A stretch of DNA of 64,000 bases from Hymenobacter edaphi (GTDB taxonomy: Bacteria; Bacteroidota; Bacteroidia; Cytophagales; Hymenobacteraceae): the NCBI RefSeq assembly GCF_003258365.1, contig NZ_QHKM01000002.1, positions 124,001 through 188,000 of the forward strand, read 5' to 3'. Of the stretch, positions 19,903 through 28,323 are shown piece by piece; within the stretch, counting starts at the first letter, position 1, and each line of letters opens with the position of its first letter. Made by a program: the position numbers and the translations under genes. The notes under the pieces were generated by a model. That model ran no database searches. It had not been told where the DNA came from and saw nothing but the letters and a program-made list of their open reading frames with translations.

Positions 19903-20343
19903 ATGAGAGCGGTGCGGGTTATTCCGTTGGTGCTGGGGGTGGCGCTGGCGGGGTGTGGCAAGAAGCAGGAGGTGCAACCGGCTCCCGCTCCGCCGGCCCC
20001 CAGTACGATGGAGGTAACCATCAACGGCCAGCTCAAGCAATGGACGCCAACCAAGTACGAAACCTGGAGCCCCGGCGAAAAAACGCTGGCCGTGACCGGT
20101 GCTGATGCCGATGGGCGGACCGCTGTAACGCTGAGCTACCGGCAAGGCCCGTACGTGACGGGGTGGGGCGAATTACAGCTTTATCAGGTGGAGGCGAAAG
20201 TGAACGGGCAGGTGGTGCCCGTAACCCTGGCCAGCCATACCATCAGCTACGATGCCGCCAGCAAGCGGCTCCGGGGCCGCTTTGCTACCGGGGCGCAAAG
20301 CACGCTGCGCATCGAGAACGGTTCCTTCGACCTGCAGCAGTAA
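19903..20343 (+). CDS. small lipoprotein
   Basis: 146 residues from the ATG at 19903. Signal peptide with lipobox LAGC-GKKQEV, then a Pro/Ala linker and a beta-rich domain (MEVTINGQLKQW, LYQVEAKVNGQVVPVTLASH). It begins 23 nt after ftsY and may be co-transcribed. No family recognised. Confidence 0.7.
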   Translation: MRAVRVIPLVLGVALAGCGKKQEVQPAPAPPAPSTMEVTINGQLKQWTPTKYETWSPGEKTLAVTGADADGRTAVTLSYRQGPYVTGWGELQLYQVEAKVNGQVVPVTLASHTISYDAASKRLRGRFATGAQSTLRIENGSFDLQQ

Positions 20344-20434
20344 GGCCCCGGGCTCACCCGATTATGCGAGTGCGCCGGGCAAATTATCTGACTATCTAGC
20401 CAACGGCTGCGCCACCGGGCGCATCTGCTAGGTT

Positions 20435-21580
20435 ATGGAAGTCGTTTACAAAGCGCCGGCCCCGGTTGTGGTGCCGCCCGCCCGCCTCGATGCGTTTCTG
20501 AGCCAGAAGCTGCGGTTCTGGTCGCTGGTAGCCATGCTGCTGCTGGTGTACGTGCACGCCTACAACCTGCACAGCCGCTACCTGCAGCCCTTCACGCCGG
20601 TCGACGAGCCGCTGGCGGTGGGTACCTTTCTGCAGTACTTTCTGGCCAACGGGCTGCTGCGCTTCCGCATCCCGATTCTGTTTGCCATTTCGGGCTACCT
20701 CTTCGCCCACCACGACGCGGGCACGCCGCACCGGGAGCGGGTGAAGCGGCGGCTGCGCACCTTGCTGCTGCCCTACCTGCTCTGGAGCCTGCTCGGGCTG
20801 GTCTTCACCTGGGCGCTGGAGCAGCACCCCTACACCCGGCAGCTGGTGCAGCAGGCGGCACTGAGCATCTTCGGGCCGGATAACCCCTTTGTCAGCGGCT
20901 ACTCGCCGGGGCAGCTGCTGCTGCGCTGGCTGCTGGCGCCGGTGCCCTTTCAGCTCTGGTTTCTGCGCAGCCTGCTGGTGCTGAACCTGGCCTACCCGGC
21001 CCTGCGCTGGGTGCTAAGCCGCGCCGCGGGCGCCTACTTCGCCGTAGCGGCGCTGCTGTGGCTGCTGGATATCAACGTGCTGCTGATCGAAGGCACCGGG
21101 CTGCTGTTTTTCGGGCTGGGCGTGTGGCTGCGGCGCCGCGACCAAGAAGTGCTGCTGCAGCCGCGCTGGTTTCGGCTGCTGCCGTTCGCGGTGCTCTGGC
21201 TGGGCCTTGTCGGGCTGAAAACCTGGCTGGCTTTTCACTACGCGCACCCGCCGTTTATTCCGATGACGCTGCTGCACCGCGCCGCCGAGCTGCTGGGCGT
21301 GCTGGTCATGTGGTTTGGCTCGAACGCGGCGGTGCGGGCCTCCATGCGCCGGCCCTGGTTTGTCTGGCTGACGGGCTTCTCGTTTATGATTTACGCCCTG
21401 CACGTGCCGCTGGTCAACTACGCCACCGAAGCCGTGCTGGGCCGCTGGCCCGAGCAGCAGATGCTCACGTTTCTGCTGCTGCCGCTGGCGGTGGTGGCCC
21501 TGGCGGTATTGCTAGGGGCCGGGCTGCGCCGCGTGGCCCCGGCCGCGTACGGGGTGCTGACGGGCGGCCGCGGGCTGTAG
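20435..21580 (+). CDS. acyltransferase 3 family membrane protein
   Basis: 381 residues with about 10 TM segments. LLLVYVHAYNL at TM1 holds the His expected in acyltransferase-3 proteins, followed by FRIPILFAISGYLFAHH. The family O-acylates surface sugars or other extracytoplasmic acceptors. Its stop codon TAG forms the first three bases of the 30-bp inverted repeat that follows. Substrate unknown. Confidence 0.8.
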   Translation: MEVVYKAPAPVVVPPARLDAFLSQKLRFWSLVAMLLLVYVHAYNLHSRYLQPFTPVDEPLAVGTFLQYFLANGLLRFRIPILFAISGYLFAHHDAGTPHRERVKRRLRTLLLPYLLWSLLGLVFTWALEQHPYTRQLVQQAALSIFGPDNPFVSGYSPGQLLLRWLLAPVPFQLWFLRSLLVLNLAYPALRWVLSRAAGAYFAVAALLWLLDINVLLIEGTGLLFFGLGVWLRRRDQEVLLQPRWFRLLPFAVLWLGLVGLKTWLAFHYAHPPFIPMTLLHRAAELLGVLVMWFGSNAAVRASMRRPWFVWLTGFSFMIYALHVPLVNYATEAVLGRWPEQQMLTFLLLPLAVVALAVLLGAGLRRVAPAAYGVLTGGRGL

Positions 21581-21660
21581 CGCGACCTTCCCGTTCGCGT
21601 ATCGTTGAACGCCAATCGTTCGGACATCAGCAACGATACGCGAACGGGAAGGTCGCGCTA
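21578..21660. repeat. perfect 30-bp inverted repeat
   Basis: Arms 21578-21607 and 21631-21660 are exact reverse complements around a 23-nt loop, and the left arm includes the stop codon of the acyltransferase gene. A partial copy (caacgatacgcgaa) recurs at 21788-21801 in the rimO leader. It is REP-like and may also terminate transcription. Confidence 0.85.
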
Positions 21661-21705
21661 CGGGCAAAGGAACGTTCACAGTAGGAAAAGGCGTTGCCGG
21701 GTTCG

Positions 21706-21713
21706 TACCTTTG
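21706..21713 (+). promoter_or_regulatory. -7 box TACCTTTG for rimO
   Basis: An exact TAnnTTTG, 113 nt before the ATG. The leader between them contains the partial repeat at 21788. No canonical -33 element. Confidence 0.45.
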
Positions 21714-21826
21714 CCCTCCGATTTTCGCCGGTGGCGAAAACGCGGCAATTTGTTCAGAACTAGGTGCTTCCCGGCGGGCGGTGCCGCTCAACGATACGCG
21801 AAGTGAAGCTTCGCGCCACAGGCAGA

Positions 21827-23140
21827 ATGAAAGTAAAAGGCAATCGGGCCAACAAGGTCAACGTCATCACCCTGGGCTGCTCCAAGAACCTGGTGGACTC
21901 GGAAGTGCTGATGGGCCAGCTGCGCGGCAACGGCTACGACGTAACCCACGAATCGACCAAAGATGAATCGGGCATCGTCATCATCAACACCTGCGGCTTT
22001 ATCGACAACGCCAAGCAGGAAAGCATCGACACCATCCTGCAGTACGCCGACGCCAAGGAAGCCGGCAAGGTGGACAAGGTGTACGTGACGGGCTGCCTCT
22101 CGCAGCGCTACAAGGACCAGCTGGAAGTGGAAATTCCGCAGGTCGACGCCTACTTCGGGACCCTGGAGCTGCCCCAGCTGCTCAAGACCCTGAACGCCGA
22201 CTACAAGCACGAGCTGGTGGGCGAGCGGCTGCTCACCACGCCCAAGCATTACGCCTACTTCAAGATTGCCGAGGGTTGCAACCGCCCCTGCTCGTTCTGC
22301 GCCATCCCGCTGATGCGCGGCAAGCACGTGGATAAGACGATGGATGACCTCGTCACCGAGGCCACCAAGCTGGCCCGCCTGGGCACCAAGGAGCTGATTC
22401 TTATTGCCCAGGACCTGACCTACTACGGCCTGGAGAAATACGGGGAGCGGAAGCTGGCCGAGCTGGTGCGCCGCATTTCGGACGTGAACGGCATCGACTG
22501 GATCCGGCTGCAGTACGCCTACCCCTCGCAGTTCCCGATGGAAGTGCTGGACGTGATGCAGGAGCGCGAAAACGTGTGCAAGTACCTCGACATGCCCCTG
22601 CAGCACATCAGCGACAACATGCTGAAAACGATGCGCCGCGGTATCTCGAAGCGCCGCACGGTGGAGCTGGTCGACCAGATCCGGCAGCGCATGCCCGACA
22701 TTGCCCTGCGCACCACCCTCATTGCCGGCCACCCCGGCGAGACGGAGCAGGACTTTCAGGAGCTGTACGACTTCGTGGAGAAGACCAAGTTTGAGCGCCT
22801 GGGCATCTTCACTTACTCGCACGAGGAAAACACCCACGCCTTCTCGCTGGAAGACAACGTGCCCGCCGAGGTGAAGCAGGAGCGCGCCGACGCCATCATG
22901 GAGCTGCAGCAGGGCATTTCGATGGAGCTGAACGAGCAGAAAGTGGGCAACACCTACAAAGTGCTGTTCGACCGGAAGGAAAGCGGCTACTGGGTGGGCC
23001 GCACCCAGTACGACTCGCCCGAAGTGGACAACGAAGTGCTGGTGCCCGCCACCGAGCAGTACGTGCGCCTCGGCGACTTTGCCCAGGTGAAGATTACCGA
23101 AGCCTCCGACTTCGACCTGTACGGCGAAGTGATAAAATAA
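21827..23140 (+). CDS. rimO: ribosomal protein S12 methylthiotransferase
   Basis: 437 residues. The UPF0004 domain has Cys18, Cys56 and Cys90 for the auxiliary cluster. The radical SAM domain has Cys151, Cys155 and Cys158 in CNRPCSFC, and a C-terminal TRAM domain follows. The segment RRGISKRRTVELVDQIRQRM is typical of RimO. It adds a methylthio group to an Asp of ribosomal protein uS12. The ATG at 21827 gives MKVKGNRANKVNVITLGCSK; the longer frame runs into the upstream repeat. Confidence 0.95.
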   Translation: MKVKGNRANKVNVITLGCSKNLVDSEVLMGQLRGNGYDVTHESTKDESGIVIINTCGFIDNAKQESIDTILQYADAKEAGKVDKVYVTGCLSQRYKDQLEVEIPQVDAYFGTLELPQLLKTLNADYKHELVGERLLTTPKHYAYFKIAEGCNRPCSFCAIPLMRGKHVDKTMDDLVTEATKLARLGTKELILIAQDLTYYGLEKYGERKLAELVRRISDVNGIDWIRLQYAYPSQFPMEVLDVMQERENVCKYLDMPLQHISDNMLKTMRRGISKRRTVELVDQIRQRMPDIALRTTLIAGHPGETEQDFQELYDFVEKTKFERLGIFTYSHEENTHAFSLEDNVPAEVKQERADAIMELQQGISMELNEQKVGNTYKVLFDRKESGYWVGRTQYDSPEVDNEVLVPATEQYVRLGDFAQVKITEASDFDLYGEVIK

Positions 23141-23144
23141 GCCT

Positions 23145-24326
23145 TTAGCCGTTGACCACAGCTTTGCGCGCCTCCTTGGTGCGGGGGCTGCCGACACCCG
23201 GCGCCGCAAGGCGCCGGGTTTTCAGCTTCAGGAAGGGCCGCTCCAGGTACTCGTAGCTCAGCCAGGCCAGGCCCGCGCTCAGCGGCAAACTCACCAGCGT
23301 GAGCCCCACCACCGTGGGCAACTGCGTGGGCAGGCCGAACTGCCTGATGGTTTCGCTCACCACCATGAGCACGATGGGGTGCAGGCAGTAGAAGCCGTAA
23401 GTATACGTGCCCCAGTACGTGAGCCAGCGGCTGCGCCCGAGCTTGAACGGGGAGTGCGCGGCGTAATTCTGCTCCAGCACGATGAAGGCGAAAAACGCCG
23501 CCCGTAGCAGTCGTTCCACGGCCACGTTCAGCGGGTGCGGGCCGAGCACGTACTGGGCGGCCAGCAGCACCAGCAAGCCGAGGTAGACCGCGGGCACGGC
23601 CCAGCGCGGCCAGCGCCCCAGCCAGGCCCGCAGACCGGCGTAGCGGAAGCTGGCCCAGCCGGCCAGGCTGCCCACGGCCAGGTCGCCGGCCACCGAGAGG
23701 GTGTGCGCGTAGAGCCGGGCCTCGTCGGTGGGGTGGGTGTAGCGAAACCACAGCGAGAGGCCGATGATGAGCAGGCAGGCGCCGGGCCGCCACCAGCGAA
23801 ACAGCACCATCAGCAGCACCGGCCACACCAGGTAGAACTGCTCCTCCACCGATACCGACCAGAGCACGGCCAGGTTGAAGGCGGCGGGAATGGCGTTGCC
23901 GTGGCGAAATCCGTCGAAGTTGGCCAGAAACAGGGCGAACATGCCCGGGTCGGCCGTTTCGTGCCAGGGCTGCTGCGTCAGGTGCATGTACCAGGGTACC
24001 AGTACGAAACCGAAGCCCATGCAGACGAAATACAGCGGCCAGATGCGCAGCGCGCGCCGCCAATAAAACGCCCCGATGCTCACGCGGCCGCGCGCAGCCT
24101 CTTCCTGCAGCAGCAGGTAGGTAATCAGAAAGCCCGACAACACGAAAAACAGGCTCACGCCCTGGGCGCCCAGGCTCAGCAGGCGCAGCCCGTAGCGAAA
24201 CACGGGCGCGTCGTGGGGCGTCCAGAGGTAGGCGTAGATGAACAGCGAGTGAAACAGAAATACGCCCAGGCAAGCCACGGTGCGCAGGCCATCGAGGTGA
24301 GAGAAGTACGTAGCGCGTGGTTTCAT
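23145..24326 (-). CDS. acyltransferase 3 family membrane protein
   Basis: 393 residues with about 10 TM segments: FSHLDGLRTVACLGVFLFHS (typical N-terminal D-G-x-R and the active-site His), FFVLSGFLITYLLL, FYWRRALRIWPLYF. This is the OafA/YrhL-like branch that O-acetylates extracytoplasmic glycans. It converges on rimO with a 4-bp gap. The ATG at 24326 follows from the family N-terminus. Substrate unknown. Confidence 0.88.
   Translation of the reverse strand: MKPRATYFSHLDGLRTVACLGVFLFHSLFIYAYLWTPHDAPVFRYGLRLLSLGAQGVSLFFVLSGFLITYLLLQEEAARGRVSIGAFYWRRALRIWPLYFVCMGFGFVLVPWYMHLTQQPWHETADPGMFALFLANFDGFRHGNAIPAAFNLAVLWSVSVEEQFYLVWPVLLMVLFRWWRPGACLLIIGLSLWFRYTHPTDEARLYAHTLSVAGDLAVGSLAGWASFRYAGLRAWLGRWPRWAVPAVYLGLLVLLAAQYVLGPHPLNVAVERLLRAAFFAFIVLEQNYAAHSPFKLGRSRWLTYWGTYTYGFYCLHPIVLMVVSETIRQFGLPTQLPTVVGLTLVSLPLSAGLAWLSYEYLERPFLKLKTRRLAAPGVGSPRTKEARKAVVNG
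23196..23222 (+). terminator. rimO terminator inside the end of the facing gene
   Basis: 10-bp perfect stem acccggcgcc/ggcgccgggt with a GNRA loop (gcaa) and TTT, lying in the 3' coding end of the acyltransferase, 56 nt after the rimO stop. Confidence 0.65.
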
Positions 24327-24394
24327 AGCAGCAGGGCAGGAATAAATATGCTCATTTTTTGCCACAAAATGTAACAATTGCAATAAAACATATA

Positions 24395-24414
24395 ACATTA
24401 AATATATTTAATGT
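24395..24414. promoter_or_regulatory. 20-bp perfect AT-rich palindrome
   Basis: acattaaatatatttaatgt is its own reverse complement. It lies 69 nt upstream of the acyltransferase ATG (minus) in an AT-rich patch, so it could be an operator or promoter region. Confidence 0.4.
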
Positions 24415-24438
24415 CTGCCCGGCCTATCCAAAAAAGAA

Positions 24439-24475
24439 GCCACCGCAACGCACCCGGAAGGGTGGCAGCGGTGGC
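24439..24475 (-). terminator. terminator after the small membrane-protein gene
   Basis: gccaccgc/gcggtggc outer stem with an inner cacccggaagggtg hairpin. On the minus strand it is followed by a T-rich run. Confidence 0.6.
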
Positions 24476-24516
24476 ATAAATCGAAGCCGGGCGCTCGGCG
24501 GCGGCCGGGGCCGGGC

Positions 24517-24723
24517 TTAGTGGTGCGAGAGGTTGCGGCGGTGTACGCCGCTGGTCCAGTACTGCCACATTCCGATGACGGGCAGGTAGGTCACGGTATT
24601 GAACCAGCGCCGCCGTTCCCAGCGGCCGGGAAATTCACCGCTGCGAATGTGCCAGATGGTGAACAGCCAGGGCAACAGCCCGAGCAGGGTCAACCAGACC
24701 CAGGGAAGCGTGAAGAGGTGCAT
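24517..24723 (-). CDS. small membrane protein, unknown
   Basis: 68 residues. An N-terminal hydrophobic helix (LPWVWLTLLGLLPWLFTIW) is followed by a polar part and a second, weaker hydrophobic stretch (YLPVIGMWQYW). It ends before a good terminator, which supports real expression. No family recognised. Confidence 0.5.
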   Translation of the reverse strand: MHLFTLPWVWLTLLGLLPWLFTIWHIRSGEFPGRWERRRWFNTVTYLPVIGMWQYWTSGVHRRNLSHH

Positions 24724-24886
24724 AAATGGGTGGAGGCAAGCGGTGAAGGGTGGTTAAGCAATATACAGAATTACCACGGTGCAAAAAAGACGCAGCCGGC
24801 GAAATAAGGTTACGTCTGAACATTCGGGGCGGGGTGCGGTTTTTTTGCGAACGTTGCAGCCCGCACCGTTTCCCCAAGGTTCCCCC

Positions 24887-26467
24887 ATGCCCGTGCACTG
24901 TCTGCCCTACGCCGCCACCGGCGCGTTCAGCTCCTTCCTTTCCGATTACCTCCAGCAGGAGCCCCGGCTTCAGCCGTTTTACCACCGCTTCCCCACGCTG
25001 GCGGCCTTTCGGGAGCAGATGCAGGAGAAACAGGCACAATATCCCGCCGCCACCCGCGCCCGCCTGACGGCCGCCCTGCAGCGCCAGTACGAAACCCTGC
25101 CCGAAGTACACCCGGCCGTGCAGCAGAACCTCGCGCTGCTGGCCCGGGACACGACGTTTACCGTCACCACCGGCCACCAGCTCAACGTGCTCACCGGCCC
25201 GCTCTACTTTATCTACAAGATTGCCACCGTCATTAAGCTCTGCCGGCAGCTCAAAGCCGAGTACCCGCAGCACGACTTCGTGCCGGTATACTGGCTGGCG
25301 TCGGAAGACCACGACTTCGCCGAAATCAACCACCTGCACCTCTTCGGCCGCAAGCTGGAGTGGCAGACCGAAGGCACCGGCGGCCCCGTGGGCCGGCTGC
25401 GGCTCGATGGCCTGGCCGAGCAGGTGCTCAGCCAGCTGCCCCCCGAGGTACCCGCCGCCTTTCGCGAGGCCTACGAGCAAAGCCAGACCCTGGCCGAAGC
25501 CATGCGCCGCCTCGTGCACACCCTGTTCGGCGAGTACGGCCTGGTGAGCGTGGAGCCCGACGACGCCGCGCTCAAGCCCGTGCTGGCCCCGGTGCTGGCC
25601 GAGGAGCTGCGCCGCCAGCCCGCCTACCAGGCCGTGCAGGCCGCCGACGCGGCCCTGGAGGCCGCCGGCTACAAGCCCCAGGTATACACGCGCCCGCTCA
25701 ACCTGTTTTACCTCACCGATGCCGGGCCGCGCGAGCGGCTGGAGCTGGAAGACGGCCAGGTGGTGGTGCGCAACACCGACCTGCGCTGGCCGGTGGAGGA
25801 GGCCGTGCGCCACGCCGAGGACCACCCCGAGCACTTCAGCCCCAACGTGGTGCTGCGCCCGCTCTACCAGGAGCTGCTGCTGCCCAACCTTTGCTACGTG
25901 GGCGGCGGGGCCGAAGTGAACTACTGGCTGCAGCTCAAGGGCGTGTTCGACCACTACCAGGTGCCCATGCCGCTGGTGCTGCTGCGCAACTCGGCCCTGT
26001 ACGTGGGCCGCACCCACCTGGGCAAGCTGCGCAAGCTGGGCCTGAGCCCCGACGACTTGTTCCGGCCGCTGCCCGAGCTGAAAAAGCAGGTGGCCGCCGC
26101 CGTGGGGCAGGAGGAAGTGAGCCTGGCCGAGCAGCAGCGGCAGCTGGCCGAGGCCTTTGCCGCCGTGTCGGCCCTGGCCCAGCGCCTGGACCCGACGCTG
26201 GTGAAAACCGTGGCGGCCGAGCAGCAGAAGGCGACGGGCATCGTGGCCGGGCTGGAAAAGCGCCTGAGCAAGGCCGCCGAAACCAAGCACGAAACGGCCT
26301 ACAACCAGCTCAGCGGGCTTAAGGAAAAGCTGTTTCCGGCCGGCAGCCTGCAGGAGCGCCACGACAACGTGCTCAGCATCCTGACCAACAACCCCGGCTT
26401 CATCGCGCAGCTCATCGACGCCTTCGACCCGCTGGCGCTGCAGTTCACCGTCATCGAAGAGGAATAA
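24887..26467 (+). CDS. bshC: bacillithiol biosynthesis cysteine-adding enzyme
   Basis: 526 residues, usual BshC length. Typical segments: TVTTGHQLNVLTGPLYFIYK, VPVYWLASEDHDFAEINH, a NLFYLTDAGPRERLE region and a coiled-coil C-terminal part (residues ~400-480). It joins cysteine to glucosaminyl-malate in the last step of bacillithiol synthesis. bshA and bshB are not in the window. I chose the ATG at 24887 (MPVHCLPYAAT) by family length. Confidence 0.93.
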   Translation: MPVHCLPYAATGAFSSFLSDYLQQEPRLQPFYHRFPTLAAFREQMQEKQAQYPAATRARLTAALQRQYETLPEVHPAVQQNLALLARDTTFTVTTGHQLNVLTGPLYFIYKIATVIKLCRQLKAEYPQHDFVPVYWLASEDHDFAEINHLHLFGRKLEWQTEGTGGPVGRLRLDGLAEQVLSQLPPEVPAAFREAYEQSQTLAEAMRRLVHTLFGEYGLVSVEPDDAALKPVLAPVLAEELRRQPAYQAVQAADAALEAAGYKPQVYTRPLNLFYLTDAGPRERLELEDGQVVVRNTDLRWPVEEAVRHAEDHPEHFSPNVVLRPLYQELLLPNLCYVGGGAEVNYWLQLKGVFDHYQVPMPLVLLRNSALYVGRTHLGKLRKLGLSPDDLFRPLPELKKQVAAAVGQEEVSLAEQQRQLAEAFAAVSALAQRLDPTLVKTVAAEQQKATGIVAGLEKRLSKAAETKHETAYNQLSGLKEKLFPAGSLQERHDNVLSILTNNPGFIAQLIDAFDPLALQFTVIEEE

Positions 26468-26520
26468 CGGGCGCCGCCCGCGTTGGCCGCCTCGTCGTTA
26501 TCCGTTCTTATCGTTCTTCC

Positions 26521-27111
26521 GTGGTCCTGAAAGCCGACCTGCGCCGCCTGATGCTGGCCCGCCGCCGGGCCCTGCCGCCGGCCGCGCTGGCTGCCCGCAG
26601 CGCGCAGGTGGCCGCCCGGCTGTTCAGTAGCTTCGAGGTGGCCGCGTGGCGCGCGGTGCACGTGTTTCTGCCCCTGCAGCGGCGGCAGGAGCTGGATACT
26701 TGGCCCCTCATCCGGCAGCTGTGGGCCCAGCAGCCCGGCACCCGGGTGGCCGTGCCGGTGGTGGAAGCCGACGGCACCCTCACGCACCGCCTGCTGACGC
26801 CCGACACGCCGCTGGTGGAAAGCGCCTGGGGCATTCCGGAGCCGATGGCGGCGCCGCGGATGGAGCCGGCCGAGCTGGATGTGGTGCTGCTGCCGCTGCT
26901 GGCTTTCGACGAGCAGGGCCAGCGCGTGGGCTACGGCAAGGGCTTTTACGACCGGTTTCTGCTGGAATGCCCGCAGGCCCGGCGCATCGGGCTGAGCCTG
27001 GAGCCGCCGGTGCCGCGCATCGACGACGTGTGGCCCGGCGACGTGCCCCTGCACGCCTGCGTGACGCCCGAGCGGGTGTGGCACTTCGGCCCGCCGGCGG
27101 GCGGGCAATAA
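26521..27111 (+). CDS. 5-formyltetrahydrofolate cyclo-ligase
   Basis: 196 residues. N-terminal LKADLRRLMLARRRAL is the typical basic helix; LPLLAFDEQGQRVGYGKGFYDR holds the ATP/folate-binding G-x-G-x-G-x-YDR signature. The enzyme makes 5,10-methenyl-THF from 5-formyl-THF with ATP. The start is a GTG at 26521; no upstream ATG fits. It follows bshC by 53 nt. Confidence 0.93.
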   Translation: MVLKADLRRLMLARRRALPPAALAARSAQVAARLFSSFEVAAWRAVHVFLPLQRRQELDTWPLIRQLWAQQPGTRVAVPVVEADGTLTHRLLTPDTPLVESAWGIPEPMAAPRMEPAELDVVLLPLLAFDEQGQRVGYGKGFYDRFLLECPQARRIGLSLEPPVPRIDDVWPGDVPLHACVTPERVWHFGPPAGGQ

Positions 27112-27167
27112 GCGGGAAGGCGGGGCCGTTCAGCGGGTAGGTATTCACCCCAAACCCGCTATCCGTC

Positions 27168-27665
27168 ATGGCCGAAATCCAAGCCGCCGCCCAGCCCCGC
27201 AGTGCCAAGCCCCGCGCCAAAAAGCACGCCTTTCGCCTCGACATGACGCCGATGGTGGACCTGGCCTTTCTGCTGCTGACCTTTTTCATGCTCACCACCA
27301 CGTTCAGTAAGCCCAACGTGATGCAGCTGACCATGCCCGCGAAAGGCCCCGAAACGGGCGTGCCCGCCCGCAACGCCCTGACCCTGCTGCTCGACAAAAA
27401 CGGCCAGGTACACTACTTCCTCGGCCTGAACGACCCCGCCGCGCAGCCCGCGCTGCGCACCACCAGTTTCGCCGCCGACGGCCTGCGCCGGGTGCTGCTG
27501 GAGCAGCGCCGCAGCAACCCGAACCTGCTGGTACTCATCAAAACCACGCCCGAGGCCACCTACCGCGACATGGTCGACGCCCTCGACGAAATGACCATCA
27601 CCGGCCAGAACAAGTACGCTGTGGTCGACACGGCTCCGGCCGATCTGGCGCTGCTGCACCGTTAG
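27168..27665 (+). CDS. ExbD/TolR family protein
   Basis: 165 residues with one TM segment near the N-terminus (LDMTPMVDLAFLLLTFFML) that contains the conserved proton-path Asp, then a periplasmic domain. ExbD works with ExbB to power TonB-dependent outer-membrane transport or Tol functions. No ExbB or TonB gene is adjacent, so it must act with partners encoded elsewhere. Confidence 0.88.
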   Translation: MAEIQAAAQPRSAKPRAKKHAFRLDMTPMVDLAFLLLTFFMLTTTFSKPNVMQLTMPAKGPETGVPARNALTLLLDKNGQVHYFLGLNDPAAQPALRTTSFAADGLRRVLLEQRRSNPNLLVLIKTTPEATYRDMVDALDEMTITGQNKYAVVDTAPADLALLHR

Positions 27666-27682
27666 CAGCTGATAACAGCCAG

Positions 27683-27718
27683 CGGCGCCCGGCTTTCAGG
27701 ATTGAGAGCCGGGCGCCG
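27683..27718. terminator. bidirectional hairpin between convergent genes
   Basis: 15-bp arms cggcgcccggctttc / gagagccgggcgccg (one mismatch) around a 6-nt loop, between the ExbD gene and the GDYXXLXY gene. Confidence 0.65.
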
Positions 27719-27768
27719 TTGTGTGAGGGGACGTGTTAATGCGCCGGAGTTCTTGCCAGACAAGCCGC

Positions 27769-28323
27769 TCAGCGCGCGGTGTCGGCCGGCAGCTTTTCCA
27801 GGCCGGTGATGCGCGACTGGCCCCAGGGCGCGATGCTGATGCGCACCAGCAGCGGCTGCCGCTGCAGGCCCAGGCCGGTGTTTTCGGGCACGTAGTAGCG
27901 CTCCAGGCCGTAGCGCAGCTGCAGGCCCTGCCGCCACACATTGCCGATCCAGCCGCGCAGCACCACGTGGCCCGCGGGCAGGGCGGCGGGCGCGGCCGGG
28001 TACACGGCCACGGCGCGGTGGTAGCCGGCCGCGGTGGGCTGCAGTTGCACGTACACCGGCCGGCGCCGGCGGGGCTCCTCCTCGCCGCGCCACAGGCGCC
28101 GCGGCACCTGGCTGATGTCGTAATTCAGGCTCACGTAGTCGCCGCGCAGCAGGTCGCGCGGGTCGACGGGGGAGGTGCGCAGCGCCACGGTGCGCCCGTA
28201 GTGGCTGACGGCGTAGCCCGCCGCGGCCACCAGCAGCACAAACAGCACCTGCGCGGCCACCAGCCGCAGCAGCCAGCGGCGCCGACGTTCGGGCACGGGC
28301 GAAAAAAGCGGTAGCATGACCAT
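27769..28323 (-). CDS. GDYXXLXY domain protein
   Basis: 184 residues: one N-terminal TM segment and the motif RGDYVSLNY that names the family. These proteins are usually encoded next to DUF2157 membrane proteins, as here. The ATG shares its A with the TGA of the upstream gene (TGATG), which points to translational coupling. The role is unknown, but the pairing suggests a membrane complex. Confidence 0.82.
   Translation of the reverse strand: MVMLPLFSPVPERRRRWLLRLVAAQVLFVLLVAAAGYAVSHYGRTVALRTSPVDPRDLLRGDYVSLNYDISQVPRRLWRGEEEPRRRRPVYVQLQPTAAGYHRAVAVYPAAPAALPAGHVVLRGWIGNVWRQGLQLRYGLERYYVPENTGLGLQRQPLLVRISIAPWGQSRITGLEKLPADTAR

Noticed and set aside
21578-21660. A CRISPR-like repeat
   Set aside because: It is a single inverted repeat, not a series of direct repeats with spacers. 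No cas genes are in the window.
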